A DNA stretch of 64,000 bases, taken from positions 3,003,001 through 3,067,000 of the forward strand of contig NC_018013.1 of assembly GCF_000265385.1 (NCBI RefSeq). The letters are read 5' to 3'. A program made the position numbers and the translations under genes. Below are positions 7,910 to 15,998 of the stretch, piece by piece (position 1 is the first letter of the stretch; each line of letters opens with the position of its first letter). The stretch comes from Aequorivita sublithincola DSM 14238. GTDB lineage: Bacteria > Bacteroidota > Bacteroidia > Flavobacteriales > Flavobacteriaceae. The notes beneath the pieces were generated by a model that saw only the letters and a list, made by a program, of their open reading frames with translations, was not told where the DNA came from and searched no databases.

Positions 7910-8358
7910 TCCAGTATTTGAGCGGCGTGATCTTTGGTTTTTACCTTTTCAATCACTCTTTCAATAATTCCTTTTTTATCAATTATAAAGGTTTTTCTAT
8001 GGATGCCGTCAAAGGTTCTTCCCATAAATTTTTTTGGTCCCCAAACCCCGAAAGCATTGATTACCTCTTTGTTTTCGTCAGCTAAAAGTGGAAATGGGAA
8101 ATTGTATTTCTCTTTAAAATTCTTTTGACGTTTTTCACTATCAGCGCTCACGCCTAAAAGTTCATAACCTTGCTTTTGAAGTTCTTTATAATGATCACGT
8201 AGATTGCAAGCTTCAACCGTACAACCTGGCGTACTGGCTTTTGGATAGAAGAAAACGACCCACTTTTTTCCTTCATAATCTATTGAAGAAATACTATTTC
8301 CATCTTGATCGTTTATTTTAAAATTTGGAGCCTTGTCTCCGGCTTGTAACGTTTGCAT
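7906..8358 (-). CDS. bcp: Thioredoxin-dependent peroxiredoxin (Bcp/PrxQ)
   Basis: 150 residues from the ATG at 8358; a longer in-frame TTG start at 8400 would run into nth and is rejected. It is a thioredoxin-fold protein with the peroxiredoxin motif FFYPKASTPGCTVEAC. C46 is the peroxidatic cysteine and C51 the resolving one, the C-x4-C spacing of atypical two-cysteine PrxQ/Bcp enzymes that reduce hydroperoxides using thioredoxin. RKTFIIDKKGII near the C terminus is typical. It is divergent from nth with 30 bp between start codons, and convergent with the 484-residue gene (4-bp overlap). Probably cytoplasmic. Confidence 0.93.
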   Translation of the reverse strand: MQTLQAGDKAPNFKINDQDGNSISSIDYEGKKWVVFFYPKASTPGCTVEACNLRDHYKELQKQGYELLGVSADSEKRQKNFKEKYNFPFPLLADENKEVINAFGVWGPKKFMGRTFDGIHRKTFIIDKKGIIERVIEKVKTKDHAAQILD

Positions 8359-8372
8359 TATCCTTATTTTTG
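8344..8372 (+). promoter_or_regulatory. Promoter of nth, partly inside the bcp coding start
   Basis: TTG at 8344-8346, an 18-bp spacer and TATTTTTG at 8365-8372 fit the Bacteroidota consensus, 16 bp before the ATG at 8389. The -33 element lies within the first codons of bcp on the opposite strand. Confidence 0.5.
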
Positions 8373-8388
8373 TATAAAAGTACTTAAA

Positions 8389-9054
8389 ATGACTAAGCAA
8401 GAAAAGGCAAATTTCGTTATAGATACGTTAAATGAAATTTATCCACAAGTTCCAATTCCATTAGAACATAAAGATCCTTATACTTTATTGATTGCTGTAT
8501 TGCTTTCCGCTCAAAGCACGGATGTTCGGGTGAACCAAATAACACCAATTTTATTCGAAATAGCCGACAATCCGTACGATATGGTAAAATTGACCGTTGA
8601 AGAAATTAGGGATATCATAAGACCAGTAGGGCTTTCCCCAATGAAATCGAAAGGCATACACGGACTTTCAAAAATTTTGATTGAAAAATACAATGGAATA
8701 GTACCCGCAGATTTTGAAGCTTTAGAATCCTTTCCAGCCGTTGGCCACAAAACAGCAAGTGTGGTGATGAGCCAAGCTTTTAATATTCCTGCATTTCCAG
8801 TAGATACGCACATTCACCGATTAATGTACCGTTGGGGATTTACAAATGGTAAAAATGTGGTTCAAACCGAAAGAGATGCAAAACGTTTGTTCCCAGAAGA
8901 TTTGTGGAACATCCTTCACCTTCAGATTATTTGGTATGGAAGACAATATTCTCCTGCCAGAGGATGGGATTTGGAAAAAGATATAATTACCAGAACTGTT
9001 GGTAGAAAGACGGTTATCAACAATTATTTAAAGAAAAAGTCGATGAGTCGATGA
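8389..9054 (+). CDS. nth: Endonuclease III-type DNA glycosylase/AP lyase without Fe-S cysteines
   Basis: 221 residues from the ATG at 8389; an alternative upstream start at 8353 would overlap the bcp start and the promoter. The helix-hairpin-helix LESFPAVGHKTAS carries the catalytic lysine K121, and VDTHIHR carries D139, so the bifunctional glycosylase/lyase core for oxidised pyrimidines is intact. E. coli Nth ends with a four-cysteine [4Fe-4S] loop after HGRYTC. Here the same place reads WYGRQYSPARGWDLEKD and the whole protein contains no cysteine, so no cluster can form. Base-excision repair is the expected role. It is divergent from bcp, an oxidative-stress enzyme. Confidence 0.88.
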   Translation: MTKQEKANFVIDTLNEIYPQVPIPLEHKDPYTLLIAVLLSAQSTDVRVNQITPILFEIADNPYDMVKLTVEEIRDIIRPVGLSPMKSKGIHGLSKILIEKYNGIVPADFEALESFPAVGHKTASVVMSQAFNIPAFPVDTHIHRLMYRWGFTNGKNVVQTERDAKRLFPEDLWNILHLQIIWYGRQYSPARGWDLEKDIITRTVGRKTVINNYLKKKSMSR

Positions 9055-9063
9055 GTTTGGATA

Positions 9064-9102
9064 TTTAGATGTTTAGATGTTTAGATGTTTAGATGTTTAG
9101 AT
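9064..9102 (+). repeat. Octamer tandem repeat TTTAGATG, 4.9 copies
   Basis: TTTAGATG is repeated exactly at 9064, 9072, 9080 and 9088, followed by a partial TTTAGAT ending at 9102. It starts 10 bp after the nth stop codon. Copy number may vary by slippage. It contains no coding sequence. Confidence 0.9.
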
Positions 9103-9173
9103 CAAAATCTAGAAATTTTTTTAAGCTCCTCAACATTTAACCACTTAAACTTTTTTTCAACTCTTAAACTCAT

Positions 9174-9208
9174 AAAAAAAACCCCGAAAAGCTAATTCCA
9201 GGGTTTTT
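9174..9208. terminator. Bidirectional intrinsic terminator between nth and the small sigma-linked gene
   Basis: AAAAAACCC on the left pairs with GGGTTTTT on the right across a short loop, giving a T-tract in both directions. It lies between the convergent nth and the 50-residue gene. Confidence 0.65.
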
Positions 9209-9215
9209 CCAAAGT

Positions 9216-9368
9216 TTAGTTTAGAAGTGCTTCAAACTTCATTTTATGGTAATCTATAACACTTAAAGCCATCGAGTAATCCAGAAGAAATTTAATGGTT
9301 TCTTCTTTTGGAACGAGATTATTATTCACGTCGTCCACACGTGATGTTTCAGAGTAAAATTTTTGCAT
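9216..9368 (-). CDS. Conserved small protein (50 residues) downstream of the ECF sigma gene
   Basis: An ATG-to-TAA frame of 50 codons reads MQKFYSETSRVDDVNNNLVP followed by a helix-like segment KEETIKFLLDYSMALSVIDY and ends HKMKFEALLN. It lies 59 bp downstream of the sigma factor on the same strand and ends just before a terminator, so it looks like the second gene of a sigma-factor transcript. The amino acid pattern is protein-like, with an amphipathic C-terminal helix. I recall similar short genes after this sigma factor in flavobacteria, but that is memory and not a search result. Function unknown; an anti-sigma or adaptor role is only a possibility. Confidence 0.7.
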   Translation of the reverse strand: MQKFYSETSRVDDVNNNLVPKEETIKFLLDYSMALSVIDYHKMKFEALLN

Positions 9369-9427
9369 ACTATATTGTTATTTTGAGGTTTATTTTCAAA
9401 TAACGTAGCAAAAATTACTTTATTGTG

Positions 9428-10012
9428 TTAATTGGTCAATATAATATTGTGTTTATCAATCACTTTGCGCAAATTTATAAGGGCATAACGCATTCTTCCC
9501 AATGCGGTGTTGATGCTAACGCCCGTTTGCTCGCTTATTTCCTTAAAACTCATATCCTTATAAATACGCATCATCAATACTTCCTTTTGGTCATCTGGAA
9601 GTTCTTCAATCAATCGTCTAACGTCATCTTCAACTTGACCTTTGATGATTTGCTTTTCAATATTTAAAGCATTATCGCTTAAAACCGAAAAAATGTTGAA
9701 ATCTGTATTGTTTTCAAATTTCGGCATACGATTGTTTTTTCTGAAATGATCTATCACCAAATTATGCGCAATACGCATAACCCAAGGAAGAAACTTACCT
9801 TCTTCATTATAGGCACCTTTCTTTAAAGTCTTAATGACTTTAATAAAAGTATCCTGAAAAATGTCTTCCGTGATATCTCTATCAAAAACTTTCGAATAAA
9901 TAAAACTGTAGATTCTTTGCTTGTGTCGAGTTACTAACTCGCTGAGTGCAGATTCATTACCGTTCATATAAGCGCTCACTAGGAACGCATCAGAGTTTGT
10001 ACTTTGCTTCAT
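9428..10012 (-). CDS. RNA polymerase ECF-type sigma factor
   Basis: 194 residues with the two-domain layout of sigma-70 family ECF factors. Region 2 is visible as RIYSFIYSKVFDRDITEDIF followed by WVMRIAHNLVIDHFRK (core binding and -10 recognition). Region 4 is ELPDDQKEVLMMRIYKDMSF followed by KEISEQTGVSINTALGRMRY, a helix-turn-helix for -35 recognition. No anti-sigma gene of recognisable type is adjacent. The only same-strand neighbour is the 50-residue protein downstream. uvrA is divergent, with a 254-bp intergenic region in which I see no other gene. The regulon and signal are unknown. Confidence 0.92.
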   Translation of the reverse strand: MKQSTNSDAFLVSAYMNGNESALSELVTRHKQRIYSFIYSKVFDRDITEDIFQDTFIKVIKTLKKGAYNEEGKFLPWVMRIAHNLVIDHFRKNNRMPKFENNTDFNIFSVLSDNALNIEKQIIKGQVEDDVRRLIEELPDDQKEVLMMRIYKDMSFKEISEQTGVSINTALGRMRYALINLRKVIDKHNIILTN

Positions 10013-10230
10013 ATCAATACTTCTTTAAAAAATAAACAACTATGGATTTTGTTGCTTAGTTACAATGTTTATTTGTTAAAAGTAATGATCTGCTATAGGC
10101 AATAATTTTTTTATATGACGTTAAGAGCCGTAAATATAACAACAAAGAATTCACAAATGCAAAAAAAAGGTTAAATTTTTCACTAAATAATAATACTAAC
10201 TTCAAATGTGCATTGCTGAAATCGATATAG

Positions 10231-10238
10231 TATCTTTG
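10231..10238 (+). promoter_or_regulatory. -7 promoter element of uvrA
   Basis: TATCTTTG fits TAnnTTTG and lies 28 bp before the TTG start at 10267. An A/G-rich stretch with GGA precedes the start. Confidence 0.5.
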
Positions 10239-10266
10239 CAAAAGCTAAAAAAAAAGGAAAAATAAA

Positions 10267-13044
10267 TTGAGTACAGAAACCTTAGATATTAAAAAAAACA
10301 TCCTAATTCAGGGTGCGAAACTTCACAATCTTAAGAACATTTCGGTAGCCATTCCGCGTAACAAATTGGTTGTTATTACTGGTCTTTCTGGTAGCGGAAA
10401 ATCCAGTCTGGCCTTTGATACGCTATATGCAGAAGGCCAACGCCGCTATGTGGAAAGTCTTTCCAGCTATGCACGACAATTCTTAGGAAGATTAGACAAA
10501 CCAAAAGTAGATTCCATAAAAGGAATTTCGCCTGCAATTGCTATTGAGCAAAAAGTGAATTCTACCAATCCGCGATCAACCGTTGGGACTTCTACTGAAA
10601 TTTATGATTATTTAAAATTGCTTTACACCCGAATTGGAAAAACAATTTCTCCAATTTCTGGGAAAGAAGTTAAAAAAGACACAACTTCAGATGTCATTAA
10701 ATTCATTAAGAATTTTCCTGAAGGTGAAAAACTGCTCCTCCTCGCTCCTATTCATTTGGAAGAAGGACGAACTATGGAAAACAAAATCCAGGCTTTAGCA
10801 CAACAAGGTTATTCAAGAATTAAAGTTAAAGACGAAGTTTTACGGATTGATGAATTAAAAGGAAAATCATTTCCGAAGAAAATAGATTTGGTTGTTGACC
10901 GAATCATTACAAAAGATGAAGAAGATTTTTACAACCGCCTTGCAGATGCTATAGAAATAGCTTTTTTTGAAGGAAAAGGCGAATTATATATCGAAGAACT
11001 TAATTCGAAAAAAACTACAGAGTTCAACAATCGTTTTGAAGCAGATGGCGTGGTTTTTATGGAGCCGAACGTACATCTTTTCAGTTTTAATAATCCCTAT
11101 GGAGCTTGTCCAACTTGTGAAGGTTACGGCGATGTTATTGGTATTGACGAAGATTTAGTAATCCCAAATACAGCTTTATCTATTTTTGAAAACGCTATAT
11201 TTCCTTGGCGCGGCGAGAGTATGAGTTGGTATCGTGACCAATTGGTAAACGCTGCTTATAAATTCGACTTTCCTATTCACAAACCTTGGTTTCAGCTTAC
11301 GGATGAACAAAAACAACTGGTTTGGGATGGTAATCAATCTTTTGAAGGATTAAATTCATTTTTTTCCTATTTAGAATTAAAAAGCTACAAAATTCAAAAC
11401 CGTGTGATGCTTTCCCGCTACCGTGGAAAAACAAAATGTTCGACCTGTAAAGGAAAACGTCTGCGTCCGGAAGCAGGTTATGTGAAAATAAACGGCACTT
11501 CAATTCAAGAATTAGTAGCGCTTCCTTTAGATAAAACTGCGGAATATTTCAAAAACTTGAAACTTTCAGAATTTGATGAAAAAGTTGCGAAGCGTTTATT
11601 GCTTGAAATCAACAATCGACTTCGTTTTTTACAAGATGTAGGTTTAGGTTATTTAATGTTGAATAGAAAATCAAATACACTTTCTGGCGGGGAATCACAA
11701 CGAATTAACCTGGCAACATCTTTGGGAAGCAGTCTTGTGGGCTCAATGTATATTTTAGATGAACCCAGTATTGGCCTTCATCCAAAGGACACAGAACGAC
11801 TTATTGTAGTTCTAAAAGCCTTACGAGATTTGGGAAATACTGTGATTGTGGTAGAGCACGATGAAGATATAATGAAAGCCGCAGATGAAATCATAGACAT
11901 TGGCCCCGAAGCTGGAACTTTTGGTGGCGAAGTGGTTGCGCAAGGAAATTATGCTGAAATTTTAAAATCAGATTCACTCACAGCGAAGTATCTAAATGGC
12001 GAAATGGAGATTGAAGTTCCTAAGAAAAGACGTACTTCAAAAAACAAAGTTTCAATTACTGGCGCACGTCAAAACAATTTAAAAAATATTGACGTTACGT
12101 TTCCATTAAACGTTTTTACAGCCGTAACAGGCGTTTCAGGAAGTGGAAAAAGTACGTTGGTAAAGAAGATTCTATATCCTGCTCTAATGCGGCAAATTGG
12201 AGGTTATGGCGAAAAACCCGGGCAGTTTTCAGAAATAAAAGGAGATTTCGGAACTATTAAAAGTATTGAATTCATTGACCAAAACCCAATTGGTCGCTCC
12301 AGTAGAAGTAATCCTGTAACTTATATAAAGGCGTATGACGATATTCGGAATTTATACGCTTCGCAAAAACTTTCAGATATACGTGGTTATAAAGCGAAAC
12401 ATTTCAGTTTTAATGTAGATGGTGGTCGTTGCGAAACTTGTAAAGGTGAAGGCGAAGTAACTATAGAAATGCAGTTTATGGCCGATGTACATTTATTGTG
12501 CGACACCTGCAATGGCAAGCGTTTCAAGAAGGAAGTTCTCGAAGTAACTTTTCAAAATAAAAACATTGACGACATTCTCACAATGACAGTAGATGATGCC
12601 GTAGCTTTCTTTGGAGAACACATACAAGATAAAATTGCGGCAAAATTGCAACCATTGCAAGATGTTGGTTTGGGTTATGTTCAATTGGGTCAAAGTTCCT
12701 CTACTCTTTCTGGAGGTGAGGCGCAACGGATAAAACTCGCTTCATTTTTGGTAAAAGGAACTTCAAAAGAAAAAACCGTATTTATTTTCGATGAACCTAC
12801 CACGGGACTTCACTTTCACGATATTAAAAAATTACTCGCTTCGTTCTATGCTCTGCTTGATAGAGGACATACCGTGATTGTAGTTGAACATAATCTAGAT
12901 TTGATAAAATGCGCAGACTATATTATTGATCTTGGTCCTGAAGGCGGAGAAAACGGTGGACAAGTTGTAGCTGAAGGTACTCCTGAGGAAGTTGCGAAAA
13001 GCAAAGAATCATTTACAGCTTCTTATTTAAAAGAGAAACTTTGA
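10267..13044 (+). CDS. uvrA: Excinuclease ABC subunit A (UvrA)
   Basis: 925 residues, close to the usual 940. It is the DNA-damage recognition ATPase of nucleotide excision repair and works as a dimer with UvrB. Two ABC-type modules are visible: Walker A motifs [13 protein letters not shown] and [11 protein letters not shown], signature motifs [12 protein letters not shown] and [12 protein letters not shown], and Walker B segments [13 protein letters not shown] and [13 protein letters not shown]. Zinc-finger cysteine pairs occur as [24 protein letters not shown] and CDTCNGKR. The start codon is TTG at 10267, since no ATG lies near the conserved N terminus. A strong hairpin terminator lies about 80 bp after the stop. 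Confidence 0.97.
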   Translation: MSTETLDIKKNILIQGAKLHNLKNISVAIPRNKLVVITGLSGSGKSSLAFDTLYAEGQRRYVESLSSYARQFLGRLDKPKVDSIKGISPAIAIEQKVNSTNPRSTVGTSTEIYDYLKLLYTRIGKTISPISGKEVKKDTTSDVIKFIKNFPEGEKLLLLAPIHLEEGRTMENKIQALAQQGYSRIKVKDEVLRIDELKGKSFPKKIDLVVDRIITKDEEDFYNRLADAIEIAFFEGKGELYIEELNSKKTTEFNNRFEADGVVFMEPNVHLFSFNNPYGACPTCEGYGDVIGIDEDLVIPNTALSIFENAIFPWRGESMSWYRDQLVNAAYKFDFPIHKPWFQLTDEQKQLVWDGNQSFEGLNSFFSYLELKSYKIQNRVMLSRYRGKTKCSTCKGKRLRPEAGYVKINGTSIQELVALPLDKTAEYFKNLKLSEFDEKVAKRLLLEINNRLRFLQDVGLGYLMLNRKSNTLSGGESQRINLATSLGSSLVGSMYILDEPSIGLHPKDTERLIVVLKALRDLGNTVIVVEHDEDIMKAADEIIDIGPEAGTFGGEVVAQGNYAEILKSDSLTAKYLNGEMEIEVPKKRRTSKNKVSITGARQNNLKNIDVTFPLNVFTAVTGVSGSGKSTLVKKILYPALMRQIGGYGEKPGQFSEIKGDFGTIKSIEFIDQNPIGRSSRSNPVTYIKAYDDIRNLYASQKLSDIRGYKAKHFSFNVDGGRCETCKGEGEVTIEMQFMADVHLLCDTCNGKRFKKEVLEVTFQNKNIDDILTMTVDDAVAFFGEHIQDKIAAKLQPLQDVGLGYVQLGQSSSTLSGGEAQRIKLASFLVKGTSKEKTVFIFDEPTTGLHFHDIKKLLASFYALLDRGHTVIVVEHNLDLIKCADYIIDLGPEGGENGGQVVAEGTPEEVAKSKESFTASYLKEKL

Positions 13045-13121
13045 GAGCTTTGCTATTTTTGGCACACTAATTGAAATCATAAAAACCATAAGACTTTTTA
13101 GTTTTTGGTTGGTTAGTTTTT

Positions 13122-13162
13122 AAAATCCGTTGAATGTGGTAAAACACTTCAGCGGATTTTTT
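13122..13162 (+). terminator. Intrinsic terminator after uvrA
   Basis: AAAATCCG (13122-13129) pairs with CGGATTTT (13153-13160), with further pairing TGA/TCA and GTG/CAC inside, followed by a T-rich tract. Confidence 0.8.
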
Positions 13163-13385
13163 ATTTATGCACTTCTATAAATCAATCTAACTCAATTTGA
13201 AATTTAATTATTTTGAATTTTTGGTATTTGAGCTTTATTTGGAATTTGGGTTTTGGAATTTGATGTTTCATTTTTATTATTGAAAATCAGACGTTTAAAA
13301 TTGTGGCACGGTCGTTGGTTATTCATAATCGTACAAGGCTAACCAAAGAAAAACAAGCAAGTACGAACCTTTAAATTTTAAAATC
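13163..13385. other. Intergenic stretch between uvrA and the secreted basic protein
   Basis: The uvrA stop to the next start spans 341 bp. Besides the terminator it holds AT-rich sequence with low-complexity TTTGGAATTTG-like words around 13225-13265, and no reading frame I can support. The leader of the next gene probably lies in its second half, but I see no clear TAnnTTTG element close to the ATG. Confidence 0.5.
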
Positions 13386-14633
13386 ATGAAAAACCTAGCA
13401 CTTATTTTTAGCATCCTTTTTATGGGATTTTCAGCAAACGCAACTTCCCTCGAAAGTGAAAATAACTTCAGAAGAGGTTATGACGGTAAAGCCTACATCT
13501 TCGTTGAAGGCGATGTGGAATTCTCCGTTTTTCCAGACGGCCAATTCGACTTTGTTTATGTTGGACCTCAAACTGGTTCACAAGTAACCATTAGTTCTCC
13601 AAACGTAAATGTAAGTTTTAATTCGGGTTATGATTATGAAACCTACGTTCAGTATGATGATTATGGCGCGGTTATTCAAGTGGAAAGTGTTCCAATTTAT
13701 TATGATAACTACGGTCGTATTGTTCAAGCTGGAAATGTTGACATTCAATATAACAACAGACGCTTAGTTCGCGTAGGTGGATTGCATGTATTTTACAATA
13801 ACTATGGTTATTTTTCGCACTATTCTGGCGTGATTAATAGGTACAACCCATATTATGTGTATCGTCCTTGGCACGCGTATTATGCGCCACCAATTTATAG
13901 CCATTGCATAGTTTATGATATGCCTTACAGAAGATATTATGCTCCTGTTAGATATAACTATCACGACCACGTAGTGTATTACAAAAACAGAAATCAAGTG
14001 GCTTATCAAAATGGCCGTAGAGATTTTTACAATCCAGGAAGCCGGGTTTACGATAAAAGAGGGAGAAGTTCCATAAACAAGGATTACAATCCGAATAGAA
14101 ATAACACTATGGTCGCTTCAAATACTGGGCGTGCCAATACTACAACTCGAAACAATAGTTCAATTCGTAGCAATAGTACTCGAAATAGTACCACAACAAG
14201 AAGTAGCAGCACCAACAGTAAAGGAGCCGCAACCGTAGATAGAAATACGCGAAGCACTCGAAGTAATTTAAATAGTGTTCCGACAAGAACTACTAATAAT
14301 TCAAAAGACGTAAACAACGAACGCGTAAGCAATAGTAACACAAGAAATACTGTGAAAAATACTAGAAGTGAAAATACAGTTCGTTCAAACAATACAAGAA
14401 CTGCTTCTACTGAAAGAAACGTTCAGAAGCCACAAACACGAAGCGCATCTTCAAACAATAGAAGTAATTCGGTAACAAGAAAGACAACGGCTCCTAAAAG
14501 AGAAACGGCAAGCCGTAGTACAGTAAATAAATCTAGTGCTCCTTCACGAAGTAGTTCTAATGTGAACAATTCACGAGGAAATTCTTCAAAAAGTAACTCC
14601 TCAAGTGGAGTTAGACCCAGAGGAAGAGGATAA
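13386..14633 (+). CDS. Secreted Tyr-rich protein with long basic Ser/Thr/Asn/Arg tail
   Basis: 415 residues. A signal peptide occupies about 1-20 (LALIFSILFMGFSANA). A structured-looking N-terminal part contains repeats of a tyrosine-rich unit, for example IYYDNYGRIVQAGNVDI and HVFYNNYGYFSHYSG, and a segment dense in Tyr, Pro and His (about 150-205). From about residue 235 to the end the chain is almost only S, T, N, R and K with few acidic residues, giving a strongly basic disordered tail ending RPRGRG. No enzymatic motif and no T9SS sorting domain are visible. The protein is probably periplasmic or surface-exposed. The tail could bind polyanions, but that is inference. Confidence 0.75.
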   Translation: MKNLALIFSILFMGFSANATSLESENNFRRGYDGKAYIFVEGDVEFSVFPDGQFDFVYVGPQTGSQVTISSPNVNVSFNSGYDYETYVQYDDYGAVIQVESVPIYYDNYGRIVQAGNVDIQYNNRRLVRVGGLHVFYNNYGYFSHYSGVINRYNPYYVYRPWHAYYAPPIYSHCIVYDMPYRRYYAPVRYNYHDHVVYYKNRNQVAYQNGRRDFYNPGSRVYDKRGRSSINKDYNPNRNNTMVASNTGRANTTTRNNSSIRSNSTRNSTTTRSSSTNSKGAATVDRNTRSTRSNLNSVPTRTTNNSKDVNNERVSNSNTRNTVKNTRSENTVRSNNTRTASTERNVQKPQTRSASSNNRSNSVTRKTTAPKRETASRSTVNKSSAPSRSSSNVNNSRGNSSKSNSSSGVRPRGRG

Positions 14634-14654
14634 AGATAGTTTTTTGGTTGGTTG

Positions 14655-14702
14655 AAAACCTTCGTGAATCTGTTTGATAACAGAGGATCGGAGGTTTTTT
14701 TA
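14655..14702 (+). terminator. Intrinsic terminator after the secreted basic protein
   Basis: AAAACCT (14655-14661) pairs with AGGTTTT near 14691-14698, CTGTTTGATAACAG forms an inner stem, and a T-tract follows. The T-tract runs into the stop codon of the convergent glycosyltransferase gene. Confidence 0.7.
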
Positions 14703-15998
14703 ATTCTGAATTCTAAATTCAGAATTTAGAATTAGAGAAGCCATTCGTTTTGTCACTTCCCTCCTGCTGTATTTTTCAATTCCTTCGGAAGCGATTGCTA
14801 AATTTCCACTTTTGAATTGTTCGTATAATTTAAGAATTTCAACTTTTAATTCATCATCATTCCAATAACTAAAGAATATTCCAGATTTCGTTTCAGAAAT
14901 AATTACTTCAATATCACTTTCCTTCGGTCCCAAAGCAATTATTGGACGTTTAGCTGCCAGATATTCAAATAGTTTTCCTGGAATAATTGCACGAGTTGCT
15001 GTGCTATTTATTTCAACTAAAAGCAACACTTGACTTTGATGTTGAAGTTGCAATGCTCTAGAATGCGAAACGTAGCCTAAAAATTTACAATTTGAAATAA
15101 GTTCTGCATTCTCAAGACTTTTCTTTACCTCTTCGCTTACGGCTCCAGCAAATTTCAATTCTAAATCATTTTTGAAATCTGAGTTTTCCTTGCAGATTTC
15201 AGCTAGAACCTTCCACAAAACTTCAGGATTTCGCTCGCTTAGAAGGGAGCCAATATGTGAAATTGAAAAATTGGAATCCATTTGAAAGTCTATTTCTTCC
15301 GAAATATCAAAGCCATTTGTAATTACCTCAATTGGTGTTTCGGTAATCATCTCAAACTCTTTCTTCGTTGTTGGGCTTGTTACAGTAATTACATCAGCAG
15401 ATTTTAAAACTGAAACCTCTAGCGCTTTATGTTTTCGTGCTGAAGATTTATTCAATCGTAGCGATTTGTGGTAATGAATCGTCGTCCACGGATCGCGGAA
15501 ATCTGCAATCCACTTTATGTTCAACTCTTTTTGAAGTTGCATTCCTATTAAGTGAAGACTATGCGGCGGCCCGGTTGTTATAACCACCTCCACATCATTT
15601 TCAGTAATATATTTTGAAAGAAATACAACTGAAGGTTTTACCCAACCCACACGCGCATCTGGTATAAAAAAGTTTCCACGAAGATAAAGCATCAGCTTTT
15701 CCATTGCTGAAATTTCTTTTTTTGAAATGATACCGCTACTAATCTGCTTCGTTTTCTTTTTTGATAAAAGCTTCGCAAAACGGTACGGTTCGCTGATTGG
15801 TTGCTTTAAGATTTCAATATTTGAGGGAATTTCCGAAGAAAAGTTTTCGTCAATCAGAGGGTAATTTGGGTTTTCGGGTGCGTAAACAATTGGTTCCACT
15901 CCAAATTCCCTAAAATATTTCACAAACTTTAACCATCGCTGTACGCCGGGACCGCCTGCTGGAGGCCAATAGTATGTAATGATTAGAGCGCGTTTCAT
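14700..15998 (-). CDS. Glycosyltransferase, GT4-like family
   Basis: 432 residues. The N-terminal Rossmann-type domain opens ALIITYYWPPAGGPGVQRWL, a typical GT4 acceptor-domain start with the glycine-rich loop. The C-terminal donor-binding part includes SHIGSLLSERNP, KFLGYVSHSRALQLQ and IPGKLFEYLAAKRPIIALG, the last being the usual nucleotide-sugar-binding EX7E-like region. No membrane anchor is seen. It begins directly after the stop codon of the YfhO-family gene (TAA then ATG with no gap), so the two are coupled. It probably acts on cell-surface polysaccharide or lipid-linked sugar; donor and acceptor are unknown. Its last residues come from a palindromic repeat. Confidence 0.88.
   Translation of the reverse strand: MKRALIITYYWPPAGGPGVQRWLKFVKYFREFGVEPIVYAPENPNYPLIDENFSSEIPSNIEILKQPISEPYRFAKLLSKKKTKQISSGIISKKEISAMEKLMLYLRGNFFIPDARVGWVKPSVVFLSKYITENDVEVVITTGPPHSLHLIGMQLQKELNIKWIADFRDPWTTIHYHKSLRLNKSSARKHKALEVSVLKSADVITVTSPTTKKEFEMITETPIEVITNGFDISEEIDFQMDSNFSISHIGSLLSERNPEVLWKVLAEICKENSDFKNDLELKFAGAVSEEVKKSLENAELISNCKFLGYVSHSRALQLQHQSQVLLLVEINSTATRAIIPGKLFEYLAAKRPIIALGPKESDIEVIISETKSGIFFSYWNDDELKVEILKLYEQFKSGNLAIASEGIEKYSRREVTKRMASLILNSEFRIQN
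14702..14731. repeat. Overlapping AATTC/GAATT palindromes inside the glycosyltransferase 3' end
   Basis: AATTCTGAATT (14702-14712) is inverted as AATTCAGAATT (14716-14726), and TTCTAAATT (14711-14719) is inverted as AATTTAGAA (14723-14731). On the minus strand it encodes the last residues of the glycosyltransferase, including SEFRIQN. Confidence 0.75.

Noticed and set aside
8353..8388. Earlier start for nth at 8353, and for bcp at 8400
   Set aside because: Both would make the two divergent genes overlap through the promoter; conserved N termini start at 8389 and 8358.
9064..9102. Possible CRISPR-like array
   Set aside because: The units are 8 bp and contiguous with no spacers; a simple tandem repeat. 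No cas genes are in the window.
10056..10241. Minus-strand 61-codon frame between the sigma factor and uvrA
   Set aside because: Composition is that of random AT-rich translation, and the region holds the uvrA promoter.
14084..14392. Minus-strand hydrophobic frame inside the secreted basic protein gene
   Set aside because: It is the reverse translation of AAC/AGT/ACA-rich low-complexity codons, giving runs of L and V; a shadow.
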